Assembly (NCBI RefSeq): GCF_033807575.1
Contig: NC_084706.1
Coordinates: 28,131,204 to 28,195,203 of the forward strand
Direction of reading: 5' to 3'
DNA length: 64,000 bases
Origin: Cydia pomonella
Lineage: Eukaryota > Arthropoda > Insecta > Lepidoptera > Tortricidae
Of this stretch, positions 30,195-40,979 are shown piece by piece. Position 1 is the stretch's first letter, and each line of letters begins with the position of its first letter. The notes under the pieces were generated by a model. It saw only the letters and a list, made by a program, of their open reading frames with translations, ran no database searches and was not told the origin of the DNA. The position numbers and the translations under genes are program-made.

Positions 30195-31140
30195 TCGGAT
30201 AAAGATAAAGATTGTTTATTATTCAAGTAGGCATATTACAATGCGCGTATGAACGTCAAATAAAGCTACAGCGGCTCTAACCCTACACCTCTGACCCGAG
30301 AAGATTTAAATCCCCCCTCAATTGGAAGAGGGTATCCCAATACGGACCGGCAAGAAACTCGGCGGGACACATCGTTTCAAAACATTACATCTTATAACTA
30401 ACATGCATTAAATAAGAAAAAAAATACAATTCAGATGACTAAATCATGCAATTACATACAGTAGCTAGTTTTCTTTATAGAAATTTGATTAAAAAAATTA
30501 TAATTATGTCATATTAAATCATACCAATATGTAGCTCTTTCCGAAAACATATGGAATTCTTACAAAAGGAAAAGAAAAATAAATAGAATAAAGAAATGAG
30601 AATATACATGATATAAGTCATCAGACGTCGTCTCTTGTCGTAGACTTAATCTGTCAAGATTGCTATACCTACAAAAAATATTTGATGTGCTTTCTTATCT
30701 GAGCTGTGTCACCTATACAATGATTTTAGATATACACACAATACTATAATTTTAATTGCTACTTTTTCTAACAGTTTCTGGTTTGGGTTTGGACCATGCA
30801 TGTTTGTCTGTCAAGTAGTCCTCGACTCTGTAATAATAATAAGCCTTCAACATCAATGACTTTTTAAAGTAATTCTTAAGAGCTGGCAAGAGTAATCTTA
30901 AAGCATCGTCAGGTAACTTGTTATAAAAATTAATGCATTGCCCAACCAATGACTTTTGTACTTTGCGGACACGAAACTTTCTGATAGAAAGCTTATTTTT
31001 ATTTTTAGTGTTATAGTTATGGACATCTGAATACTTAGTGAAGGAGTCTAGATTCTTAACAACATAAATAATACTATCATAGATGTGTTGGGAAACTACA
31101 GTAAAAATATTAGTTTCTTTGAAAAGTTCTCTTAATTATT
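30195..31140 (-). mobile_element. LINE 3' end with ORF2 C-terminus
   Basis: The 3' UTR at 30195-30450 equals that at 18125-18345 but also has CCCCTCAATTGGAAGAGGG, which is missing there. It ends left in a GATAAAGATAAAG-like tail. The coding remnant is described separately. Confidence 0.8.
30752..31138 (-). pseudogene. LINE ORF2 C-terminal fragment
   Basis: The minus frame includes VVKNLDSFTKYSDVHNYNTK, LSIRKFRVRKVQKSLVGQCI, FYNKLPDDALRLLLP and YRVEDYLTDKHAW before its stop. This pattern (H-YNTR, NKLP-----L, VEDYL-DK-AW) is the conserved C-terminus of CR1/Jockey-type elements. It is 5' truncated and has an in-frame stop near 31135. Confidence 0.75.
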
Positions 31141-31174
31141 CACGTGCTCTTAAGTTATTATTATGTATACCGTT

Positions 31175-31225
31175 GACGCATGCGTTTAACGCATGCGGTT
31201 AAACGCAGCGTTGAACGCATGCGTC
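31175..31225. repeat. Palindrome built on GACGCATGCGTT
   Basis: GACGCATGCGTTTAACGC pairs with GCGTTGAACGCATGCGTC with one mismatch. A similar word, AACGCATTGCGTTTAACGC, recurs at 31650-31670 on the other side of the LINE fragment, which suggests the LINE sits inside or next to this element. Confidence 0.7.
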
Positions 31226-31354
31226 AAAACGGAATGTAGAAAAAATGACAATGCGATTACCGCGAAAATAATGTACCTAGTGTTATTAGATTTATTTAGT
31301 CGTATGGCACAAGTATTAACATATAGGCAATCAATTAGAATTTAAAAATTACAA

Positions 31355-31640
31355 CATAATAAGGTCAAATGTCAACATTCAGTGTGTTCAGCCATGCAGC
31401 TGCATGGGTTGTGAGATATAGTAGGTCTTCCGGTGGTCCAGAGTATGAATGCAGAGGACAGCGCTGGATAATGTGTTCCATGGTTTGGGTCTCTTCACCA
31501 CATTCACACAATGCTGAGTCCTTCCATCCCCACCTGTGCAAAAAGTAGTTGCTTCGGCCGTGTCCCGTTCTCAGTCTGTTCAAACGGCACCATTGCTGTC
31601 TAGGAAGAAGTGTTATTAGATGAACTGATTTAAACTGGGT
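31355..31640 (-). pseudogene. LINE ORF2 C-terminal fragment (CECG-E--T motif)
   Basis: The minus frame reads WCRLNRLRTGHGRSNYFLHR, then CECGEETQTMEHIIQRCPL, and ends AAAWLNTLNVDI with a stop at 31365-31367. LNRLRTGHGR with C-CG--ETQT--HI---CPL is the typical zinc-type C-terminus of lepidopteran non-LTR reverse transcriptases. The N-terminal side of the open frame is not LINE sequence. Confidence 0.8.
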
Positions 31641-31759
31641 GTGCTGCAAACGCATTGCGTTTAACGCTGCGTTTATCGCACAAAACAACCACGCGCTTGA
31701 GTTCTGCTTCTTTGAATGCAGCTCGCTGAGCACTGAGTGGATGGCTGTGCGTGCCCTGT

Positions 31760-32480
31760 ATCGCGGATATCATTGCTTTTGTTTTTTTATTTTTTTTAAT
31801 AAAAAAGGTATACGATTAGTTCGATCAAAAATTACACATTTAAAGAAGAAATTTTCGTGAGCTTTTGCGTAAAGTAGAAATTTTAATATTGGTTTTAAAC
31901 CTGTTCGTGTTTTTTTGTTTATATCGAGCGAAAAATGTTTAATCAGGCTTCGAACTATAAGTTACTAGAGAGAGGTCACAAGATCGCTATTTATATATTT
32001 TTTGCAGCCGTAATATAATCTAAAAAGCATTACGATTTTTTAAACTCGGCTGGCCGAATGCACGCTGGTGGAATCGTATTCGTACTATGTATATTTTTTT
32101 ATTTAGTATTGTTTTTATATTAGTAATTAATTTAAGTAGTACTTTACAAAAATACTATGTAAATTATCAATCAATTCAATTGTGTATTTGTGATTTGTCA
32201 AATTTCATAAACGAACAAATTTCACCTCGTGGAGAGTCCATAAGTTCACAAATTAAAACATTTACATACAATAACATCATTAGTATATTATTATTATGTT
32301 AACATAACATATTCTGCTAGTACTAGTATAGGTAGGCATCATTATGATGTCTAATATGAATATTAATTACTTAATTGAACTCCTCTAAAAATAAACTAAT
32401 TATTATCAAACACACGTATCGTCTGCAATTTTTTTTTTAAATTACTACACCTACTAAAACAAAGTCACGCGCCGCGTTTG
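31760..32480. other. Intergenic AT-rich sequence
   Basis: The frame at 32087-32302 is low-complexity and not gene-like. No recognised repeat. Confidence 0.45.
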
Positions 32481-32485
32481 TCTTT

Positions 32486-32730
32486 TTTAGGGTTCCGTAG
32501 CCAAATGGCAAAAAACGGAACGCTTATAGATTCGTCATGTCCGTCTGTCTGTCCGTTTATTTTGTGTTCGCGATAAACTAAAAAACTACTGAACGGGAGT
32601 TCATCTGGTTTCCATTTTGTTTAATACTTACGGCATTAAATAACCAAATTAGTTTGAAGCCTCAACAATTAAAGACCGTAAGTGTACAATTAATACCCGT
32701 GCAAAGACGTGGCGGGTTGCTAGTTAAAGA
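32486..32730 (+). repeat. GGTTCCGTA-type repeat with a GGCGGGTTGCTAGT tail
   Basis: It starts TTTTTAGGGTTCCGTAGCCA, has GTCCGTCTGTCTGTCCG, and about 200 bp on ends TAATACCCGTGCAAAG-CGTGGCGGGTTGCTAGT. A CTAG-like terminus of this kind is found in Helitron-like repeats, but I cannot confirm that class. Confidence 0.6.
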
Positions 32731-32884
32731 AAAAATATTTATTTGGATTTTTAGCAGGCCCTTAAACTGACAAACACACATAGAACCATTAACAAAGACA
32801 ACAGATATTACCAATAACTTGGTCCTCTGATTTAGTAGATATTTGCAATTCGAATTTATTCCGTTCACGGGTTAACCCCACAGT

Positions 32885-32965
32885 ACTTTACGGTGTTCAC
32901 GCGACAGATCATTACCGTGGCCTCGATGGTCATTACCATGTCGCGCTGTCATTACCGCGCTTTGA
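32885..32965. repeat. Cluster of CATTACCGTGxC motifs
   Basis: GATCATTACCGTGGCC, GGTCATTACCATGTCG and TGTCATTACCGCGC follow each other at 24-27 base spacing. The same core appears at 39350-39480. Confidence 0.65.
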
Positions 32966-33079
32966 ATAAATTATTCGTTTATTTTGTTGTTTCGGTTGTT
33001 TTACGGCTTGGTTTATTTGATGTACATATATTTTCTTGTGCTTTTGCGTTTTACGTAAATTAAATGGATGAATAAAGAA

Positions 33080-33230
33080 AATAAATATAATAGGTCATTA
33101 TTACTCAAATTGACTAAGCCCCGCAGTAAGCTCAATAAGGCTTGTGTGTGTGTTAATGAGAAAACAATATATATTGAATATTTATAAATTCATAAAAAAT
33201 TGGTATTTTTACATATTTAATTATTTATAA
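33080..33230 (-). mobile_element. SINE family A, 3' part only
   Basis: AATTGACTAAGCCCCGCAGT and AGCTCAATAAGGCTTGTGTG match the 3' half of the family. The tRNA-like head is missing. Confidence 0.65.
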
Positions 33231-33252
33231 ATTCTACCCCACGTGACCGCCG

Positions 33253-33332
33253 CCATACACGCAACAAATGGGTATTATACCCATTTGTTGCTGTGTATGG
33301 CCGATTCCGACCATATAATACATGGTCGGAAT
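33253..33332. repeat. Two adjacent hairpins
   Basis: CCATACACGCAACAAATGGG pairs with the sequence up to 33300 (one unpaired base). Immediately after, ATTCCGACCAT at 33304 pairs with ATGGTCGGAAT ending at 33332. They form a compact double fold-back. Confidence 0.75.
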
Positions 33333-33659
33333 TATACTACTGATATAATATTACCTATTATAATGTTTTAAATATTTTTAAGTAAAACATGTTCAAAAGA
33401 TGTCTCAACTCTGTCTCTAATTAGACATTTTGGCATATACCATAAATTGTCTTTGACTCGCTTTAATTAGTAAAGTCTTCTCTTACTTGGGAACTAAAAT
33501 ATTAACAAGATTGTGGGGATATTACCAATGGCAAGTTGCACAAAACACGGTAATTATATGTCAAGTACAATTACAAAATGTTCGACTCATTGACGCGTTA
33601 TTTTCAACCTTCTTGAATTTTTTCAACTCAATCGGTAACTTTATCCATAGAATTATAAA

Positions 33660-34439
33660 GAAATAAAAAATTAATTAATATTATAGGGACATTTTTACAC
33701 AAATTGACTAAGTCCCACGTTAAGCTCAAGATGGTTTGTGTTGTGGGTACTCAAATACATAGAAAATATCTATGACTCAGGAACAAATGAAACCTCTTGA
33801 TACTGTCGTGAGTCATATTAACATTAAGCTAGTTAAAAATGTGTTTTTTAATCACTTGAGTTAAACCGTAAAATCAGCCGAACCTCAGCATATGTATTCA
33901 ATATTGATATAAATAGTAATGAATTTTGAAGAATAGAAATTACTTCACTTTCCTTTTCTTTATTATTGTAATTATATATTCTTTGTTCAAACATTTTAAC
34001 TTTTATATTTATACGCACAAAATATGTTTGTAAGTGATCGACAGCCTGCCTGTTTCCGGCCGGGCATCCCTACACTACATCTATATCTACAAATATGTTT
34101 GTCTAGGTATAACAATAATCAATCCGAGATAATCATTTTTTTTATTATTTACTCTAAATTAATCTCTAGTGGATAATCTGATGAAAATCTTAAAAAAATT
34201 AAACACTAGCCATTTCCTGCCCCCTTCCCCATCATTATCGCATAACACAGAATGTTCATTATCGCCCTAGGGCAGTAAACAGAAAATAACTAGACTCTAG
34301 TTTCCTTAATGAGGAGCAATTAAGCGCTCAGATATTTATGGCGCCCATTATTAAAACCTAAATTACGTTTTAACAGTTGGAAGTTTTACAAGGAGCCAGA
34401 TTCCGATGTTATAACTTGTTACGGTTTTGATTTTATTTA
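33660..34439. other. SINE family A fragment, then intergenic sequence
   Basis: Positions 33667-33800 hold a worn 3' part of SINE family A (TTGACTAAGTCCCAC, GGTTTGTGTTGTGGGTACTC). The rest to 34439 has no recognised feature. Confidence 0.5.
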
Positions 34440-34535
34440 TTTTTGACCTTGAAGAGCGCTCACGCTGATAGGTGCATGCGAAACGAAGTGAAAATTGTGG
34501 GTGAGGTGCACGCCCAATCGCAACGACGATCATCA
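34440..34535 (+). repeat. Dispersed repeat, partner of 7185-7290
   Basis: It shares GACCTTGAA, CACGCTGATAGGTGCATGCG, GAAGTGAAAATTGTGGGTGAG and CGACGATCATCAAGGTC in order with 7185-7290. Confidence 0.7.
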
Positions 34536-34610
34536 AGGTCGCCTCTAAACCATAACAAGTTATTATAACTTCATGGCGCTCTGGGCTTGCTATTGTGAGA
34601 CACTGATAAA

Positions 34611-34912
34611 CGTATTTTTCAACACACTTGCTCAAAACGGCGTTTTTATTCCACCGATTTTTTGCTCATAAACATAGATATTAAATACGCGTGCTTTTTC
34701 AGTATATTATAACAGTCGTACTTTTTCATTATATTATCCGACTGATTTAAGAAGGTAACTGATTGCTTATAATATGCATGGAAACGGAGTCTTCTTAAAT
34801 TGGTCGAGTAGAGATTAGTATGACAGATGCAAAACTTACTAACCGTTTTAACAATTAAAATTGGATTAATATGAAACTTTCTTCTTGTTCCTCGCAAGTG
34901 TGTTGAAAAACG
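34611..34912. mobile_element. MITE with TTTTTCAACACACTTGC ends
   Basis: TATTTTTCAACACACTTGC at the left and GCAAGTGTGTTGAAAAACG at the right are inverted. The interior of about 260 bp is AT-rich and non-coding; the two open frames over it are not genes. Confidence 0.75.
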
Positions 34913-35012
34913 TCGTATGAAACGCGTGTGCATTGGTCATTACACACATCGGCTTTCTTATTGCGCTCTTGCTTGCAGCTCGCGCGCACAGTATCGCCTC
35001 GTGTGTAATGAC

Positions 35013-35382
35013 CAGGGCCCGTACTTTTCATGCCGTTGACGCAAAAATGACGTAATTTAACATACAGGGAGTTGTTTTACAATACTACAGATAACTACTT
35101 ATTGACGGGTATCAAAATAAATACTTGTTACGAGGATAAAAGCTTGTTACGCTGTTAAAAATCAAAAATATGTATTATTTAATAAATTAATAATCTATTA
35201 TTTATTTGAGTGACAATAAGATGAAAGTCAGTTAGACGTTTCTGTACTGATTGTCAAGTATATGTATAACTTACCTAAAGAGGTTGATAAATGATTAATT
35301 ATTACGAAAATATTAATTGGAATCATACTCTATGTAGCGTAACGTCATTTTTCTATCAACGGCATGAAAAGTACGGGCCCTG
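35013..35382. mobile_element. hAT-type MITE with 8 bp target duplication
   Basis: The ends CAGGGCCCGTACTTTTCATG and its complement continue to CCGTTGA, and GTAATGAC is repeated at 35005-35012 and 35383-35390. CAGGG ends with an 8-base duplication are the hAT signature. The 370 bp element has no transposase, so it is non-autonomous. Confidence 0.92.
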
Positions 35383-35736
35383 GTAATGACCTACTTAGCA
35401 CACATGTATCATAATGTACTATTTTATTGCGGCTTTCGAAGTAGTGCTTTGTTTTTGTACAGTCAAGGAATTTAATTTTTGTTTCATTTCGCACCTTTCA
35501 AAATTAAATAAAAATTAAAGGTATTAAAAATAAACTTATAAGTAGTGAAAGTTTTTAAACTTTACTGTACCTGTATCATTACTGTATCTTTAAATTATAG
35601 AGGTAAATGAGAACTAAATATGTAATGTGCCTACCGTGAAATTGTCCTACTTTGCTCCAAAATTAAGTAAATTATGTAGATGTTTTTAGATACTATAAAG
35701 TATAGACATGTAACAAAGAAGTATAATAAGTATTTC

Positions 35737-35975
35737 GGCTGGATTCTAAGAATGAGATACGATAACGATAAGTTCTGGTTTAGACAAGTTCTCATATATA
35801 ATTGACAGAAGCAGCTCGATTCGGGCAACCAATGTCACTTTGACGTTAGAAATATCGTAGATAGATCTTATTGGGATCACAGCGGAATCGAAATAAACGT
35901 CAATTTTGACATGTCGTTTAGTTATCGATCTTTCCAAGATCTTAAACATGTCTTAATCATTCTTCGAATCGGGCC
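35737..35975. mobile_element. GATTCGAAG MITE, uninterrupted reverse copy
   Basis: It reads in reverse relative to 18627: GAATGAGATACGATAACGAT at the left, AAATAAACGTCAATTTTGAC in the middle and ATTCTTCGAATCGGGCC at the right. Being whole, it gives the best reference for the interrupted copy at 25545-26274. Confidence 0.85.
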
Positions 35976-36390
35976 GTTTTAATATAGTAAACGTGAAATC
36001 ATTCAGCGAAAAAGGACTATTTTACGGTATTTTCAATTGTTTTGATACATAGTGGGAATACATTTGACTTGAAAATTTTCCAGATCCGATTTTATCGCGC
36101 AAACTCCGTAATTTAATCTTATAACAAGTTACTGTTGTTTGAAATAGATTACCTCTCAGGTAGGTTCACATTAATTATGCCTTTAACAACAAAAATAAGT
36201 TATAAGAAGAACCAAATTAATATTTCGTTTAATCCTGACTTGATAAAATGTACTAATAGACAGTTCTTGATCCCAAATTCAATTTGAAATCTATCTAGAG
36301 GGCCATGAAAAACACGTTGACTTTGACGAGAAACGGCGAAATTGTTTTTATCCTTATTATTGACCTGTCTATTATTATTGTCTGTTATTG
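35976..36390. other. Intergenic, no feature recognised
   Basis: AT-rich; the 78-codon minus frame at 36200-36436 overlaps the SINE head and is not gene-like. Confidence 0.45.
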
Positions 36391-36394
36391 TGTC

Positions 36395-36715
36395 TGTAGC
36401 GGTGGTGGCCGAGTGGATATGACGTCTGACTTTCAATCCTGAGGTCGCGGGTTCAAATCCTGGCTCGTACCAATGAGTTTTTCAGAACTTATGTACGAAA
36501 TATCATTTGATATTTACCACTAGCTTTTCGGTGAAGGAAAACATCGTGAGGAAACCTGCATACATCTGCGAAGAAATTCAAAGGTGTATGTGAAGTCCCC
36601 AATCCGCATTGGGCTAGCGTGGGGACTATAGCCCGAGCCCTTTCGCCCATGAGAGGAGGCTTGTGCCCAGCAGTGGGACGTATATAGGCTGAATTATTAT
36701 TATTTTATTATTATT
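36395..36715 (+). mobile_element. tRNA-derived SINE (family B), complete
   Basis: The head has an A box in GGTGGCCGAGTGGATATGAC and a B box in GGGTTCAAATCCTGGC, about 75 bases ending in ACCA like a tRNA. Then come the shared core GAAGGAAAACATCGTGAGGA, CCCAATCCGCATTGGGCTAG and the 3' end CAGCAGTGGGACGTATATAG. An ATT-rich tail follows. It is transcribed by RNA polymerase III if active. Confidence 0.88.
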
Positions 36716-37126
36716 GACCTGTCAAAGTCCAACTCAAGGCAAGCATATTTTTATATGTAAGATTAAAAATGTATTATAATGTTTAAACAAAGAGGGGAAT
36801 CGATGGGTGTTAATAATGAAAAAAATATGTGTATATCATGGACAGATCTTAGAATGGATCATTTCATGATATGGCAATTATTTGAAGTGACTAATTCTAA
36901 AATAAGATATCGTGAAAAAATCTAAATCTATGATCTGACCACGACATGTTACCATATTTAATGTTCTAAGTTAAATGGAACAGATTGAAGCGTTAGCGAA
37001 GGAGAGTATTAATGGTAGCAGGATTGTTGTAAACATAGCATGGGATAGAGACACATGTTGAATTATATAACCAATTCTACTTGAATAAATAGAAAATTAA
37101 AAATGTAGCATAAGAAAAATGGTGGA

Positions 37127-37696
37127 AAGGAGAATGGGCAATTTGTCCCATGGATGTATACTGTTGAGACATATCTCGTTTGAAAGGGTTTACTCTTAGC
37201 ATTATTTTATTGTATGACACCAACTTTGGATAACGTGCAGGGACTGAGCAATTTAAAAAAAAGAGTGGCCAATATAAACTGTTGTTTTACAAAGTACTTG
37301 TTATGTAGCCGGTTGTTAGGTGTTTTGTATGAAAGAATACACTATTTGTATACACTCTTATTTCGCTGTGTATCAAGTAATTTTTAGAATGACGATTTTT
37401 TAAAACTGTACATTGTGTCCCTTTAAATACTTTATCATTGGTGTTGATACAAAAAACATAAAGCATTTTTTATATTCTTTCGAATAAAATACGCTAAATC
37501 TTTTTATATCCCGCGTATAAGGAAATATAACTGCTTATATGCGCAACTTCTTTTTTTATATAGCTCGGTCCCTGCAAGTGGTCCAAGGTTGGTGCCATAC
37601 AATAAAATAATACTACGATTAAGAGCTTTAAAACGACATATGTCTCAACAGTATACATCCATGGGACACTCCCCATACAAAAGTGCCCATTGTCCT
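37127..37696. mobile_element. Large fold-back element with ~125 bp arms
   Basis: The left arm has GTCCCATGGATGTATACTGT, TGAGACATAT, ATTATTTTATTGTATG and GCAGGGACTGAGC. The right arm, 37560-37690, is its inverse with scattered differences. The interior of about 300 bp is AT-rich and lacks a transposase. Confidence 0.85.
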
Positions 37697-38244
37697 TTAT
37701 TTTTATTTATTTTATTTTATTCCTTAAATTAACACTTACAATCAAGCTACACATGTTAAAAGGAGTGACATTATATACGCATTGATACTAACAATTTACT
37801 TACTGCTAACTATACATTGATTGAGCTGGTCGTCGTTATTGACTCTAGGTATCGGCTACTAACTGCCAAAAAACTAACTTCAGTGCATTGGAATATGTTA
37901 ATATATAAGTTTGCTGTCGCTGTCCAATATATCATTCAAGAAAGACAATGCGCGGTGCAGCGGTGAGTGAGATAATGCCCGGGTCCGCGCCGCCGGGACT
38001 GCGAACAGCAACAAATTATATCTTACTCGTAGTATCCTTCGACCCCTTACATTTGTTTAAAAAATAAATTATACAGCAACAATACAATACATGAACGCAA
38101 TTTGAACCGTCAAAATATAAACTTTTTTTTATTTTCTTTACACTTCAGGACGGTTTCATGATTGTAATCGTGACATAACGATCATATTATACCATTACTA
38201 AAGGATTACACACTACAAAAAAGGTACAAAGTATGAAAAGGTAT
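37697..38244. other. Intergenic with a GC-rich patch
   Basis: Positions 37945-38012 are unusually GC-rich (GCGGTGCAGCGGTGAGTGAG, CCGCGCCGCCGGG) against AT-rich flanks. No open frame of note supports an exon. Confidence 0.4.
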
Positions 38245-38320
38245 AAATATACAGGTAACAACAGGACTTATCGCTAAACAGCAACCTCTTCCAGACAACC
38301 TTCAGATGGTGAAATGGCAA
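38245..38320 (-). mobile_element. LINE 3' tail (GCGATAAG family), worn
   Basis: The minus strand reads AAGGTTGTCTGGAAGAGGTT, then TAGCGATAAGTCCTGTTGTT; it matches the family with point changes in the stem. Confidence 0.65.
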
Positions 38321-38975
38321 ACGTAGTGAAGTAGTATGCTTAATTAAGCATTTTATTATTATTATTATATTACGTAGATATTTGATCCTCAAAACAAAAC
38401 TTGTCACCTAGCGCCAAGCGATTCATCGGCGAGTTTCATAGCCTTGAGCATAATTAATTGTCCGACGTGATTCATCCGAAGCAGCTGGGCTTAAAAAATC
38501 AATTTGGGCGGAATCCGCAGCTCAGCTATTAAAATTGCCTTCTTATCAACTTGGGCCTGGAATAGACTCTTCACGAAGTAGATCGGCTGAACGGAGCTAA
38601 TGTCAAGTACTTAAGTACCTAAATCAATTTCAAGTTATAGAAAAGTGAAAAAAATAAAACCAATTTAGGTTTTACATCAACCTAAGATTTTTAAAATTTA
38701 ACAACCGTAAAAAGACATGTACCTACATATTTTGAAGCTACAATGAATCATAATTATATATTTATGATTTGATATAAATTTTGAAAAAATAAGTCCTGCC
38801 TAGTGTTACATTAAGAAGTTAAACCCGTTGGTATTTTTTCCCCTGTACATTCATAAGTTTGACAAGTGTAAATATTTATTTTCCTTTTTTATTTTAGAAC
38901 GTACCACATTGAAATCTATAAATTGTGTATACAGATGTCAATCACAATGAAAAATCAACGATGATCACCAACTCT

Positions 38976-39046
38976 GGTCAACGTGGGACTCGAACTCACA
39001 TTTTTGAATTGCCGGGCCAATGCGTTACCAATTGCGCCAGCTGACC
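38976..39046 (-). repeat. tRNA-like sequence, probably a SINE head or tRNA pseudogene
   Basis: The 71 bases on the minus strand have a seven-pair acceptor stem (GGTCAGC with GTTGACC), a D-arm GGCGCAATTGGTAACGC with a good A box, and a B box GAGTTCGAGTCCC. The anticodon stem has a mismatch, position 33 is C where T is invariant, and the T stem has one mismatch. The anticodon by position would be GGC. I therefore do not call a functional tRNA. Confidence 0.6.
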
Positions 39047-39055
39047 ATCCGTCAT

Positions 39056-39123
39056 TCACCGCGAATTTAACCATTGCAACTGTGACAAAGTTGTCACAGT
39101 TGCAATGGTTAAATTCGCGGTGA
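39056..39123. repeat. Perfect hairpin, 33 bp arms, 2 nt loop
   Basis: 39056-39088 (TCACCGCGAATTTAACCATT...) is the exact complement of 39091-39123. All 33 positions match. The hairpin starts ten bases from the tRNA-like sequence. A partial further copy, ATTCGCGGTG, follows at 39123-39132. Confidence 0.95.
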
Positions 39124-39349
39124 TTCGCGGTGCAGATGTCGCTAGTGAAGTGACTAGCCTGGTCATCTTAAAGCGCAGATGTGTATTGTAATACCCCTAA
39201 TTCGAAGAACAAGATTCTTAATGTGCTAGAGAGGCACCCAATACAAAAACGCGATTTAAATTTCATACATCTATATCTCTACCATTTGCAAAAATAAATA
39301 ATTTCCTATAATCCAATAGCATTATTACTGCTCCTGCCAAGTACTCTTT

Positions 39350-39480
39350 CAAATCCCCAAACACTTAAAAACCCCGAATGACATTACCATGGCACCATGA
39401 TTAATACTATTCCAAATCCCAAAACACTTTAAACCCCTAATGTCATTACCGTGTCATCTATCATCGCGGTCTTTTAATTT
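39350..39480. repeat. Tandem duplication of ~65 bp with CATTACCRTG core
   Basis: CAAATCCCCAAACACTTAAA to ATGACATTACCATGGCACC is followed by CAAATCCCAAAACACTTTAA to ATGTCATTACCGTGTCATC. The two units are diverged. The core word also forms the cluster at 32885-32965. Confidence 0.65.
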
Positions 39481-39799
39481 CCCGCATTTTTCATCCACTC
39501 ATCTCAGTCATCTCTGTGTAGGGTTACCAAATACAAAGTTTCAAGTGTGCTAAACATTTTTTTTTAAACAACATTTGAAACAGCATTAAGTAATCCATCT
39601 CTTTAACGCCCCCCTTAACGCTTATTACTAAGTAATTAATTTAAGTTCTCATAATAAGTGAATTAATGGGAATGAATGATCTATAAACCTTTTCTATAAG
39701 CATCCCTAGATAGTTGTTTTAGTCGTCTAAAAATTATCAATTTATCTCATTAGTCGACAGAGACGAGTATACCACAGAATATAGACAAAATAACTGATG

Positions 39800-40025
39800 T
39801 TTGACAGTGAATCATGTTAACGATCTTTTATAGGATACTTTTCGGAGAGTGTGCTGAGGAATTGCACAACCTTATTCCTCCGTCCCCATTTCACCATCGG
39901 ACTACCAGACAATCGGCACTTCGGCATCGCTACATGGTAGGTATTCCACAAATACGCACGAAGCGTTTCGCTTCAACATTCCTTATGCGAACTGCCAAGG
40001 AGTGGAATGCCCTGCCCTTATAGGT
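39800..40025 (+). pseudogene. LINE ORF2 C-terminal fragment
   Basis: The frame reads FHHRTTRQSALRHRYMVGIP then RFASTFLMRTAKEWNALPL and stops at 40021. H-RTTR---RH-Y-V-----RT-RF--SF--RTA--WN-LP is a classical non-LTR RT C-terminus. It is 5' truncated, and 3' sequence follows to about 40130. Confidence 0.8.
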
Positions 40026-40299
40026 ATCTCATAGGTAAGCGCGCTCCACCGTAGACCGCATCATCACTTATCATCAGGTGTGATCGTGGTCAAACGCCTG
40101 CCTATCCTCCATTAAAAAAAATACCTTGACGGCCCGAAATAGGCGTAACGTCCCTTGTTATTATTTTTTCCAGGATTTTCTTTTTTTCGCGATTTTTATA
40201 TCGATCCGAATGGAAATCCTTCTTTAATATGACTGTCTTAATTCATTTTTGATACTCGGGACCACGATACCAAAATATCTTATTATATCTTGTACCTTT

Positions 40300-40530
40300 A
40301 AACGAGCAATTCTGGTGCACAACACTGGTAGTCGTTTATTCTGGTGTATATCTATATATATTTATATTTTTTGGGGATCTCAGTAACAGTATTCGATGAA
40401 ATTTTGCTATATGGGGGTTTTCGGGGGCCAAAAATCCATCTAGCTATGTCCTTTCTCTGGGAAAACGAGCATTTTTGAGTTTTTATATTATTCAAAGCTC
40501 GGTCTCCCACATATTACATAGTAATTCTAG
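40300..40530 (+). repeat. Interspersed repeat (GGGGATCTCAGTAACAG type)
   Basis: It contains GATGAAATTTTGCTATATGG, GGGTTTTCGGGGGCC, TCTCTGGGAAAACGAGCATT and CAAAGCTCGGTCTCCCACAT in the order I know from a very common lepidopteran repeat. No coding capacity. Confidence 0.7.
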
Positions 40531-40842
40531 ACAACGATGTTCTTTTATAAACAGCTGGCAACCCTACATCCGTCACATTATCAGCCATTGTCTACGCTTG
40601 ACCTATTTTCAGAATCCTTCGGTCACGGCTGTGACATAAAATGTGATAGCAGGAATTTGTTGGAAGGTACATGGATGTGACATGGAACTGATAGTAGAAA
40701 TTTGTGGGAACGTAGATGTCGATAGTGATATGAATGATGTTATGATAGGTTAAGGGTTACTGGAGGAATGTGTTTTATATTTCACTTTGTGCTTAAGTTG
40801 TAGTTTATGGCCCAAGGAATATGGAATTTTCTAGATTTAACG

Positions 40843-40965
40843 GGCCTTAGTGGGTAGTGACCTACTGATCCTGCCTATGAAGCCGATAGTCCTGGGTTCG
40901 TATCCCGGTAAGGGCATTTGTTTGTGTGATGAGCACAGATATTTATTCCTGAGTCATGAATGTTT
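40843..40965 (+). mobile_element. SINE family A, 5' half
   Basis: GCCTTAGTGGGTAGTGACC (A box), CTGGGTTCGTATCCCGGTAA (B box) and GGGCATTTGTTTGTGTGATG are present. It breaks off in an A run at 40972. A small insertion (CTACTGATC) interrupts the head. Confidence 0.78.
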
Positions 40966-40979
40966 TAACGAAAAAAAAA

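Noticed and set aside
36395..36470. Apparent tRNA gene ending in ACCA
   Set aside because: It is continuous with the SINE body, and the anticodon arm does not fold properly. It is the SINE head.
38976..39046. Functional tRNA-Ala (GGC by position)
   Set aside because: C at position 33, a broken anticodon-stem pair and a T-stem mismatch; called tRNA-like only.
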